A stretch of DNA of 64,000 bases, taken from the NCBI GenBank assembly GCA_964019135.1, contig OZ025265.1, positions 27,565,143 through 27,629,142 on the forward strand, given 5' to 3'. Position numbers and translations under genes: made by a program. This DNA comes from Arenicola marina. Its lineage: Eukaryota > Annelida > Polychaeta > Arenicolidae. Positions 44,021 through 52,600 of the stretch are shown here, piece after piece; positions within the stretch are counted from its first letter, which is position 1; every line of letters begins with the position of its first letter. The notes under the pieces are model-generated. The model was not told the DNA's origin. It saw nothing but the letters and a program-made list of their open reading frames with translations, and searched no databases.

Positions 44021-44207
44021 GGGGGCATTCCTGGTGTAGTGGTTAGCGCACTAGACCGCAGATCAATAGGTCCTGGGTTCGAATCCGGGCTCGGGCACCT
44101 AATCTGGGGCATGTTTCATTCCTTCATCCTTCATCGTCTCGGGAGGTTCCTTGGCCCAATTTAGCCTGTATGTGCACAAAAGTGGCCTAAAACACCAACA
44201 TTCCATT
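44021..44207 (+). mobile_element. tRNA-derived SINE inserted in LINE ORF2
   Basis: 187 bp between perfect 16-bp target duplications. A pol III A box TGGTGTAGTGGTTAGC (44032-44047) and a consensus B box GGTTCGAATCC (44076-44086) lie 28 bases apart, as in tRNA genes. A non-tRNA body follows and ends with ACATTCCATT. The 5' part looks like a tRNA (GGTGTAGTGGTTAGCGC, then TCCTGGGTTCGAATCCGGG) but no stable cloverleaf was worked out. The same orientation as the LINE means pol III transcription would run into ORF2. Confidence 0.85.
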
Positions 44208-44223
44208 CCAAAAATGCTGCAAG
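44208..44223 (+). repeat. Target-site duplication, right copy
   Basis: Exact repeat of 44005-44020; the LINE coding sequence resumes here. Confidence 0.9.
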
Positions 44224-46576
44224 CAGATGCTGGCGTATTAGTAAAGTCAATCTCGGACCATTTCCCGTACTTCATCAGCGTACCCAGTCTCCAAGATAAA
44301 CAAAAGGTTCCAAAAATGATTACCATAAAAACGTACGATAATGAGTCAGTAGAGGTATTCAGAAATGAAATAAAATCGCTGGATGTATACAATAGATTAG
44401 ACAAGAATATAAACTCTGATCCGAATGATAATTATCATACTTTGGAATGCCTTGTCCGAACGTCCAAAGAAAAAATCCTACCCACAAAAGTAGTCAAATT
44501 TTCTAAACTTAAGCATAAAAAATCAAAATGGATCTCCAGAGGGATTCTCAAGTCGATTAACTTTAGAGATAAGCTGTATAAAAGGCTGAAGACAACGCCG
44601 CAAATGTCGCCTATATATGAAACTCTCAAAATCAATTTACATACATATAATGGAATACTGCGTCGCATGATAAACGAAGCCAAAAAGCTATATCATAATG
44701 CAATATTCTCTAGATGTAAAAGTGACATGAAGCAAACATGGGCAGCAATTAAGGAGGTACTAAATCGGAAAAAGGCAAAAAGAGACCGCCCAGATAGGTT
44801 TAAGATAGGTGACCGAATGGTAATTGATAAACAAGATATAGCAACCAAATTTAACGATTTTTTTGTTGGAATAGGACCTAGCCTTGCAACAGAAATGATC
44901 AGTCGTAACATCCATTATAAGACCTATTTAAACAATCCCAACCCACAGTCATTGCAATTTAAGCTGACTGAGTCACGGGAAATAGTGGAGATAATTGATA
45001 AGTTAAAACCAAAATCTAGCTGTGGCCATGACGGTATATCAGTAAAATTACTGAAAGTTATCAAATTAGAAGTAGCTAGAGCCTTGTCGCTGGTAATTAA
45101 TCAAACACTAACTACAGGGAAGTTCCCAGATAAATTAAAAATAGCTAAGGTTATTCCAGTCTACAAAAATGGTGACGAGAGCTCATTAAATAACTATAGA
45201 CCAATATCATTATTACCAGCATTCTCCAAAGTTTTTGAAAAGGCATTGGCGAACCAAATTCTTGACCACTTCCAACGCCATGAGCTCTTCAATAACAGTC
45301 GATATGGGTTTAGGGTCAAACATTCTGCAGAATTGGCTAACCTTGAGCTAATTGATCGAACAATGCAACATATGGACAATGGACAAATTCCTATAAATAT
45401 CTATCTTGACCTGTCAAAAGCTTTTGATACAATAGACCACGAAATAATTCCATATAAATTGAGCCATTATGGCACACGTGGCTCAGCCCTGGAGATAATG
45501 AGAGATTACTTAACGAATCGTAAGCAATATGTCGAAATTGACAACTTTGAATCCAATTTAGCTATACTAACAACCGGGGTTCCCCAGGGTTCCATCCTTG
45601 GTCCCCTCCTTTTTATCATTTATATGAACGACATAATTTCGTCCAGTGATTTCTTTCAATTTATATTGTATGCAGACGACACTACATTGTTAGGCACTTT
45701 GAGCCTGGTAAGAACAGACCAATCCACATCCTTCAGTACGTCATTAAATAAGGAACTTAATAAGATAAGCAACTGGTTAAATGCCAATAAACTGTCGTTA
45801 AACCCTAGTAAGAGCAAATTTATGGTCTTTCACTTACCTGGTAAGAAATTTCAATTGCCAAATCTTGTTATTAATAATGTCCAAGTTGAATGCGTGGATG
45901 AATTTAACATGTTGGGTCTACAAATTACTAAGCATATGAAATGGCATAGTCACATTGGTAGAATCTCCACTAAAATTTCCAAGACTCTAGGAATCATGAA
46001 TAGACTGAAATATTCTCTGCCAAAACATGCCCTCTTAACGATATATAATACTCTAATTCTTCCGCATATAAACTATGGTATACTGGCTTGGGGATACTGT
46101 GGGGAGCGAATCTATCAATTGAAAAAAAGAGCAGTGAGAATAATAAGTCTAAGTAGATTCAATGATCACAGTGAACCCCTTTTCAAACAGCTAAACCTAC
46201 TAAAGTTAGATGACATTCACCGTTTCCAAATACTAAAGTTCTATCACAAATTAAAGAATAATAATCTTCCCACGTATTTTTCGCAGATTCCCATAACACA
46301 TGCATACGAGATACACGCATACAACACCAGACATAAGGCACTGGTCCGTACCAATAGAGCACACCACGACTATGCCACAAAATGCATTAGACACTCCCAA
46401 ATTGAAACTGTGAACACAGAGCCCGCAAGTATCTTAGATAAAATCAATACACACAGCCTCATAGGATTTTCCAAGTATTTAAAAGATGATATCATAAGTA
46501 ATTATTCCGAGTATTGCACTGTACAAAATTGCTATTCATGTCAAAGGTAAAGTAGTGCCTCTCCCATGGTTGGCCC

Positions 46577-46625
46577 TTAAATTGAATTAAATTAAACTAA
46601 ATTAAATTAAATTAAATTAAAATAA
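46577..46625 (+). repeat. LINE 3' tail, (AAATT)n
   Basis: TTAAATTGAATTAAATTAAA and further AAATT units, 27 bases after the ORF2 stop at 46550. Microsatellite tails of this kind are typical of CR1/L2-related elements. Confidence 0.8.
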
Positions 46626-46810
46626 CTGGATTGAAGCGCTTACACTCAATTGTGTTCTAATCTATCTTTCATTTATCACATATTTATGACACATATTGTT
46701 TGTTGTTGGAAACGTTTAGTTCTGTGTCTGTTTTTATATACTTGATATACTTGATAACTTTACATGTTTAATTGTTTCTATCGGTCAAACGAACAAAATA
46801 CTCGGGAGTA

Positions 46811-46892
46811 CCACATCCACAACTATAGAGTTCAGGGTCCGAAGCTCAGCTTGTAGAGCATCGGACCCTGAACTCTATAGTTGTGGATGTGG
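46811..46892. repeat. Perfect 32-bp-arm foldback with tRNA-like loop
   Basis: Arm 46811-46842 (begins CCACATCCACAACTATAGAG) is the exact reverse complement of 46861-46892; the 18-nt loop is AGCTCAGCTTGTAGAGCA. Loop plus start of the right arm resembles a tRNA D-arm and anticodon stem (AGCTCAGCTTGTAGAGCATC), but there is no B box. The region 46626-46810 before it has no recognised feature. Confidence 0.9.
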
Positions 46893-47158
46893 CACCTCAA
46901 GTAAACATATAAATATATAACATACACAATAGCAGACGCCGAAGCGCATATGCTTAGATAACGTGTAGCCCCAAAGGTAGATCTATACCGACAGCCCCCC
47001 CCCCACCCCCCCCCAAAAATATATATAAAAGATATGTGGTACTGGCACACCCAGTCAAGATTCCATCGCATACGTCTAGTTTAAAAGCAGATTATGTGTC
47101 AAATATTTCCTTTATTTTCTGAATGTTAAACTGGGACGATTAATATTGTGTTTTTTAT
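46893..47158. other. Non-coding stretch with a poly-C tract
   Basis: No gene recognised. C-rich run at 46987-47013 followed by an A/T run and ATATATATAAAA. The minus-strand ORF through the C run is low complexity. Confidence 0.5.
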
Positions 47159-47190
47159 TACTGACAGAAGTCTAAAGACTTCTGTCAGTA
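47159..47190. repeat. Terminal hairpin, perfect 15-bp arms
   Basis: TACTGACAGAAGTCT (47159-47173), AA, then its exact reverse complement (47176-47190). Positionally equivalent to the hairpins at 15314-15399. Confidence 0.9.
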
Positions 47191-47345
47191 TACTGCTAAG
47201 TTCGGTTTGTAAATTTATTTATTTATTTGTTTGTTAATATGTTTGTCAGTTGGATACAGGGCGCACGGTAACAGTTACGGCTGTCATACTTAAGCAAGTG
47301 ATAGATCTATGAAATATCTCGGCTAAGTTTGTTATTGGCATATGT

Positions 47346-47364
47346 AGGTCAAAGGTCAAGGTCA
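47346..47364 (+). promoter_or_regulatory. Composite nuclear-receptor-like motif
   Basis: Exact AGGTCAAAGGTCAAGGTCA, 1.77 kb upstream of the lectin start codon and inside a repeat. Confidence 0.4.
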
Positions 47365-48863
47365 CAGCGATTTTTTGAAAAAAAGTTAAGAATGCGCTTA
47401 TCTTCGTTAATATTAGACCTAGAGAAATGCGGCTAATTTCAGAATGTGCTACCGTGTAGACCGCATCTTTCAGCCATTGACCACTTTTTGATGCGTCATA
47501 CTCATTTTCGAGCTACATGACGGCTCTCATAGAAATATGAATGGCAATAGCCTTTGTGAAATCTGAGATTTTTCAGATCCGTCATATGACCTCACGATGA
47601 CGTCAGTTTCGGTACATTGAAAAAATCGTTAAAAATCGGCAAAAAACGATAAAAAATCGAGAGTAGCGATATTTTGTAGGAAATGGGGTCCGATGTTCGC
47701 CTGCATCATAAAAATAGTATGTTCCTATCTTACTTCCGGTTCCAGGGGTGACGGCAATTCCCTATGGGACCTCCAATGTTAAAGCCCTCAATCTCTCAGG
47801 CTGCGGAAATTTGTTTGCCCCGTATTTCATCGGTGCCTGCATCAAACAGTTTCGGGATTTTGTCTTTGGTTAAACATGGCACCCAGTAATCATGGTCCTT
47901 ACTAGATAAAATTCAGACAAGAACTGACGTCACAGGATTTTTTTGAAATTTTTCCCATTGTGAAAGATAGGGATTTTTGGGGTTTGCAGGGGCTCCCACG
48001 AGCGTCCTATTAAAGCCATCGCTCTATGCTTGTAGTTGTAGTAGGATAGCAGTAGGATGGACCATTAACTATAAACACGGCGACATAGCCCTGTAACTTT
48101 TTGGTATATAGTCGAACGCGTTTAACATGGGACCCTATGGAGATAATCAAACTTTCTTCAATATGACGTACTTCCGTTTGAGCGATCTCACTTTGCCTTA
48201 CAACGGTGCGAGATACGGCCGAGTGCAAGAGGTCTACGGTATACCCACGGCAAACGCGCGTCTCAGTTTCGTTTCTATGGCAACCGAAGATTTGCTCAAT
48301 GATAAAGTATACAAATTGGGTCTAACTGAAAAAAAATCGTCAAAAATCGGAAAAACAAGCTAGAGCTTAGATCTTTGCGGATGGTGGTAGGGAACATACG
48401 TATCCAGATCACTATTGGCAACTAAATCATTATTATTTTTTTTATCTTGGCTGCAGAGTCCTTTCTTCGTCTGTTTTTTTTCATTTATCCGTAATGATGA
48501 AGAATAGCGATTTTCAGTAATTAAGTCAAGCCATATCAGAAGAGCTGACAGTCCTACCGCCGTTCTAGTCAACGTGATGACGTCATCATTTGGTAAATGC
48601 CATTACTCGCCTATTATACATCATAGCGACTTCCGGTTTGTTTGAGGTTAAACCTTATACCAAGAGACAACTGGTGGTATGCGTAACTTTTTTGGTGGTA
48701 CTGAAGCGTTTGCGTCAAAAATGACGTGCAAGTTTACGTTACCCGACTTAATCGCGAGATCGTCTAAGTTTCAACTACATAGGCACTAGCTGAAATCACT
48801 AGGTACATAAGCAGGTAAAGTGAAAAAAATTAAAGCTAAATTGTTCATTTTTGTAAGCGTCAG

Positions 48864-48881
48864 TGACGTCATGTGACGTCA
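48864..48881. promoter_or_regulatory. Paired CRE octamers upstream of the lectin
   Basis: TGACGTCA at 48864-48871 and 48874-48881, with more at 48578-48585, 49076-49083 and 49117-49124 (the last overlaps the start codon). TGACGTCA is the palindromic CREB/ATF site. Most are in repeat sequence, so a promoter role is only a possibility. Confidence 0.35.
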
Positions 48882-49115
48882 CGTTGACGTTTCCATGGCT
48901 AATGGCTAAAGTTAAAGTATAGAGAGTCTGGCCAAATTGGAAAATTCAATAAAATTCAGGTGAAGAGAGGGAGAGAGAGAGGAGCTGTACGACATGGGTG
49001 CAAGTTACTTCTGTCAGTCCCATTCAGCCTACGGCTGATTATGGTCTTGTTATTTTATTTTACTTTTTTCATTAGTGACGTCATCCGTGACGCCATCACC
49101 ATTACCGGAGGCGCG

Positions 49116-49449
49116 ATGACGTCACAAAAAATCAAAGCAGTGCCCTCACCTGATCCTTTATATGACGACGGACATTCCTTTCCCATGTACCTCACCATTG
49201 TGGACACACCGGGCACGGCGGCCAACGCCGTCGCAGGTCAGGAGAGCCCATCAATTCAGAGCAATCCGGACAGCGTAAACGTCTATGAGTCCCTGACGAT
49301 TGCACCTTTATGTCCTGTGCCGGATTCAGTACCGACATGCACGACCAAGTGTTCTAGGGAGAGGCGGATTGTGGCCGGGATAGCAATGTCAACCCTCGTC
49401 TTAGGACTTCTCCTGGGCTTCCTGCCGATGTATTTCGTTTGGGCATCAG
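49116..49449 (+). CDS. C-type lectin, exon 1: cytoplasmic tail and transmembrane segment
   Basis: Coding is taken from ATG 49116, forty bases after a good acceptor (TTTTTTCATTAG, ending 49075), which implies a 5' untranslated exon upstream. An ATG further up (about 49042) would add an odd hydrophobic start and is less likely. Residues 1-84 form an N-terminal tail with LYDD and NVYESL (a YxxL-type sorting motif, Tyr 57) and three Cys before the membrane. Residues about 85-109 (RIVAGIAMSTLVLGLLLGF and on) are the membrane anchor, with basic CSRERR on its N-terminal side, as expected for a type II protein. It ends in phase 1 at a CAG/GTGAGG donor. No signal peptide. Confidence 0.7.
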
Positions 49450-49737
49450 GTGAGGTTATATAGAGAGTGACCTTTATGTATTTAGGGCAACAAATACTCT
49501 TCGTACCATTTGGAAGAAATGACAGCTAAACGTAAACTCTTTATACAGCAGAGATGTATGGGTCTGGAAGGTCTAAATGGCTGCATGCAAAACATTGCCG
49601 TTTCTGAAAATTCGACACCCGACACAGTGGACGTGAATTTTGTACTTTTGGTGACCAGGGAGATGATTAAAGTATAAATAAAGGACGCTTTGTGCAACAC
49701 CCTAATTAAACAAATGACCTCTCTTTTAACCCAACAG

Positions 49738-50076
49738 GTGGTACGGAAATTTCATGTCCGACATGTGGTCCAGACATCCCATGTCCGACAGGGGGTACGG
49801 ACATCCCATGTCCGACATGTGGCCTAGACATCCCATGTCCGACATGTGGCCTAGACATCCCATGTCCGACATTTGGCCCAGACATCCCATGTCCGACATG
49901 TGGTCCGTATCCCTCATGTTCGCCAGGATTCGCCCATTCGCCCCTGGTGTCCAAGTGCTACCGCTTCGTGTGGATTCCGTTGAAGTGGGAGGAGGCGCGG
50001 GATCACTGTCGGGCAAAGGGTGGAGTCCTTCTGGAACTCACCAACCTCGCTGATCTCCGCGGTATCGTTGCTTTGG
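49738..50076 (+). CDS. C-type lectin, exon 2: Cys-Pro repeat stalk and first half of CTLD
   Basis: The acceptor AACCCAACAG precedes 49738 and the donor GTGAGT starts at 50077, both phase 1. Residues 118-171 are six 9-residue repeats on the pattern CPTCGxDIP (27-bp DNA unit), giving a Cys- and Pro-rich extracellular stalk that could be disulfide-cross-linked. From 172 the lectin fold begins: CSPGFAHSPLVSKCYRF, WEEARDHCRAKGG (Cys 202 is the conserved first cysteine of the long disulfide) and LLELTNLADLRGIVAL. The intron before it is 288 bp and the one after it 360 bp. Confidence 0.85.
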
Positions 50077-50436
50077 GTGAGTCACCGACATTTCACGGTT
50101 TCTTTATCTCAAAATGTGTTCAATAACACCAACTGATGCTATTCCCCTTCATAGCATTCACTTCGTATTAAGTGAATCCATTGGATGAAATCGCAAAGTC
50201 AATACTTGAAATATTGTTGAACTATAATTGTATATCTGCACTGGTAAACTCAGGTAATGAGTAATAAAGGTGCGACATCTTGCTGAGTGTCATGTGAATA
50301 ATGCTTCAATTTCACCTTGGACCCCTACTGCATTGTAAGACTCATAAGTGTCATTGGCTTCTGGTTTTCCATTACATCTCATCGTGTTAATCACAAGTTT
50401 TATTTATTCTCACGAACGCCATTTGGGTTACTTCAG

Positions 50437-50723
50437 CCAATCAAGAAACTGTTCATATCGAAGAACTCCGGAAGTTCTGGACTGGCGGGCGGCGTGTGGA
50501 ACCAAACGTTACCGGAAGTCCCTTTATGTGGGACGCCACTGGCGAGGCCTTACCACGTGATTCTCCTTGCTGGAAGACGGGGGAGCCAAACAATGCCGGC
50601 CCGGACGGCCGCGCTGAAAACTACGTGGAGCTCGCTGTATGGAATGAAAGCGAAGACAACAGATTGAACGACAATATCCAGCATGAGAGCTTCTCCATCT
50701 GTGAATCACCTGTCCTGGCGTGA
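50437..50723 (+). CDS. C-type lectin, exon 3: sugar-binding loop and C-terminus
   Basis: After the acceptor GGGTTACTTCAG the frame (phase 1) joins exactly: ANQETVHIEELRKFWTGGRR (the WIGL-type core strand), MWDATGEALP, CWKTGEPNNAGPDGRAENY and RLNDNIQHESFSICES, stop at 50723. EPN is the motif that in Ca-dependent lectins goes with mannose-type sugars, and LND stands where WND supplies further Ca ligands. The two cysteines usually found in ENCVEL and a few residues after WND are absent here (Tyr 287; no Cys before Cys 313), so the second disulfide is missing, while Cys 269 is extra. Sequons NVT (248) and NES (294) are possible glycosylation sites. Total protein 319 residues. Ligand unknown. Confidence 0.85.
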
Positions 50724-50772
50724 GAGGATTGATGATCTCTCAGTCACGATCGGTAGTTGCCAGGAGGCGGTG

Positions 50773-52600
50773 GCCATAGTGTGGGGTCGTCTGATGGGGC
50801 CATTCACACCCACATACGTATGGAGGCCCGTGCCATGATATCTGCGCTGGTCATAGTATGGGGTCGTCAGATGGGGCCATTCACACCCACATACGTATGG
50901 AGGCCATGATATCTGCGCTGGTCATAGTATGGGGTCGTCTGATGGGGCCATTTACACCCATATACGTATGGTGGCCCGTGCCATGGCACCTGCGCTGGTC
51001 ATAGTATGGGGTCGTCTGATGGGGCCATTTACACCCACATACGTATGGAGGCCCCTGCCATGATATCTGCGCTGGTCATAGCGTGGGGTCGTCTGATGGG
51101 GCCATTTACACCCACATACGTATGGAGGCCATGATATCTGCGCTGGTCACAGTATGGGGTCGTCTGATGGGGCCATTCACACCCACATACGTATGGAGGC
51201 CCCTGCCATGATATCTGCGCTGGTCATAGTATGGGGTCGCCTGATGGGGCCATTCACACACACATACGTATGGAGGCCCGTCCCATGATATCTGCGCTGG
51301 TCATAGTATGGGGTCGTCAGATGGGGCCATTCACGCCCACATACGTATGGAGGCCACTGCCATGATATTTGCGCTGGTCATAGTGTGGGGTCGTCTGATG
51401 GGGCCATTCACACCCACATACGTATGGTGGCCCGTGCCATGATATCTGCGCAGGTCATAGTATGGGGTCGTCTGATGGGGCCATTCACACCCACATACGT
51501 ATGGAGGCCCCTGCCATGATATCTGCGCTGGTCATAGTATGGGGTCGTCTGATGGGGCCATTCACACCCACATACGCATGGAGGCCCGTGCCATGATATC
51601 TGCGCTGGTCATAGTATGGGGTCGTCTGATGGGGCCATTCACACCCACATACGTATGGAGGCCCCTGCCATGATATCTGCGCTGGTCATAGTATGGGGTC
51701 GGTCTGATGGGGCCATTCACACCCACATACGTATTGAGGCCCGTGCCATGATATCTGCGCTGGTCATAGTATGGGGTCGTCTGATGGGGCCATTCACACC
51801 CACATACGTATGGAGGCCCCTGCCATGATATCTGCGCTGGTCATAGTATGGGGTGGTCTGATGGGGCCATTCACACCCACATACGTATGGAGGCCCCTGC
51901 CATGATATCTGCGCTGGTCATAGTATGGGGTCGTCTGATGGGGCCATTCACACCCACATACGTATGGAGGCCCGTGCCATGATATGTGCGCTGGTCATAG
52001 TATGGGGTCGTCTGATGGGGCCATTCACACCCACATACGTATGGAGGCCCCTGCCATGATATCTGCGCTGGTCATAGTATGGGGTCGTCTGATTGGGCCA
52101 TTCACACCCACACGTATGGAGGCCCATCCCGTGATATCTGCGCTGGTCATAGTATGGGGTCGTCTGATGGGGCCATTCACACCCACATACGTATGGAGGC
52201 CCGTGCCATGATATCTGCGCTGGTCATAGTATGGGGTCGTCTGATGGGGCCATTCACACCCACATACGTATGGAAGCCCCTGCCATGATATCTGCGCTGG
52301 TCATAGTATGGGGTCGTCTGATGGGGCCATTCACACCCACATACGTATGGAGGCCCGTGCCATGATATCTGCGCTGGTCATAGTATGGGGTCGTCTGATG
52401 GGGCCATTCACACCCACATACGTATGGAGGCCCGTGCCATGATATCTGCGCTGGTCATAGTATGGGGTCGTCTGATGGGGCCATTCACACCCACATACGT
52501 ATGGAAGCCCCTGCCATGATATCTGCGCTGGTCATAGTATGGGATTGTCTGATGGGGCCAGTCACACCCACATACGTATGGAGGCCCCTGCCATGGTATC
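50773..52600. repeat. 77-bp satellite, array 2 (about 24 units)
   Basis: Same unit as 20491-21722, starting 50 bp after the lectin stop codon. Three or so units lack about 8 bp (GGAGGCCATGATATC). Units here are more uniform than in array 1 and lack the TTAACAGCC variant. It ends at the same CCATGGTATCTTCC junction, after which block B copy 2 begins. Confidence 0.95.

Larger units (their letters stand above)
43261..46550 (+). pseudogene. LINE ORF2: endonuclease (broken) and reverse transcriptase (intact)
   Basis: ATG at 43261 begins MSLADTILRQYGG. The endonuclease starts at FTVLSLNSCSISAKYEEI, continues after a 1-bp loss (about 43535) as QESWLSGDSDISRF and GGLIIYLRDDL, and has NIYRPPCELIGNYKEF. 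The GDFN motif expected before KINEKQ is missing through a small deletion (about 43858-43872). A 1-bp gain at 43935 shifts the frame again before ITLPTRLSK and SLIDNLF. A SINE then splits the gene at 44021-44207. From 44208 to 46550 one frame runs through KSSCGHDGIS, VIPVYKNGDESSLNNYRPIS, YLDLSKAFDTIDH, GVPQGSILGPLLFIIYMNDI, YADDTTLL and LNPSKSKFM, all reverse-transcriptase blocks including the YADD site, to NTRHK and a final CYSCQR. Removing the SINE and one target duplication rejoins the frame. Confidence 0.9.
41160..46625 (+). mobile_element. Non-LTR retrotransposon (CR1/L2/Jockey group), near full length, inactive
   Basis: The order is a 5' leader, ORF1 (41307-42218), an IMPACT-like segment in a shifted frame (42184-42576), a spacer, ORF2 with apurinic-type endonuclease then reverse transcriptase (43261-46550), and a 3' tail of (AAATT)n (46577-46625). 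The non-poly-A tail and the two-ORF layout fit the CR1/L2/Jockey group; clade not settled by eye. The endonuclease has frameshifts and a lost catalytic motif and is split by a SINE, so this copy cannot transpose by itself. The 5' limit is approximate. Confidence 0.85.
47159..48950 (-). repeat. Diverged inverted copy of the CRE-rich repeat, ending in a hairpin
   Basis: Read on the minus strand it follows the order of 8440-10445: the TGACGTCA cluster (48864-48881), GCGTCAAAAATGACG (48713), CCATGGCAAC-like text (48288), GGAACCGGAAGTAAGATAGG (47725-47744), and the receptor-like motif (47346-47364). It ends with a TG-rich tail and a perfect hairpin at 47159-47190. The sequence has diverged clearly from the two copies in the 9.6-kb insertion. 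It lies directly upstream of the lectin gene. The ORF at 48127-48363 is not recognised. Confidence 0.75.

Noticed and set aside
44032..44097. A functional tRNA gene (good A and B boxes)
   Set aside because: Perfect target duplications surround it and a non-tRNA body continues after the B box, so it is the head of a SINE; I could not build a convincing cloverleaf.
47840..48363. Short plus-strand ORF 48127-48363 as a gene
   Set aside because: It lies wholly in the inverted copy of a non-coding repeat, and the equivalent frame is closed in the other copies.
49042..49115. Upstream ATG giving a longer lectin N-terminus with a hydrophobic start
   Set aside because: A strong polypyrimidine tract and AG at 49075 suggest this stretch is intron, and a second hydrophobic segment would conflict with the type II topology.
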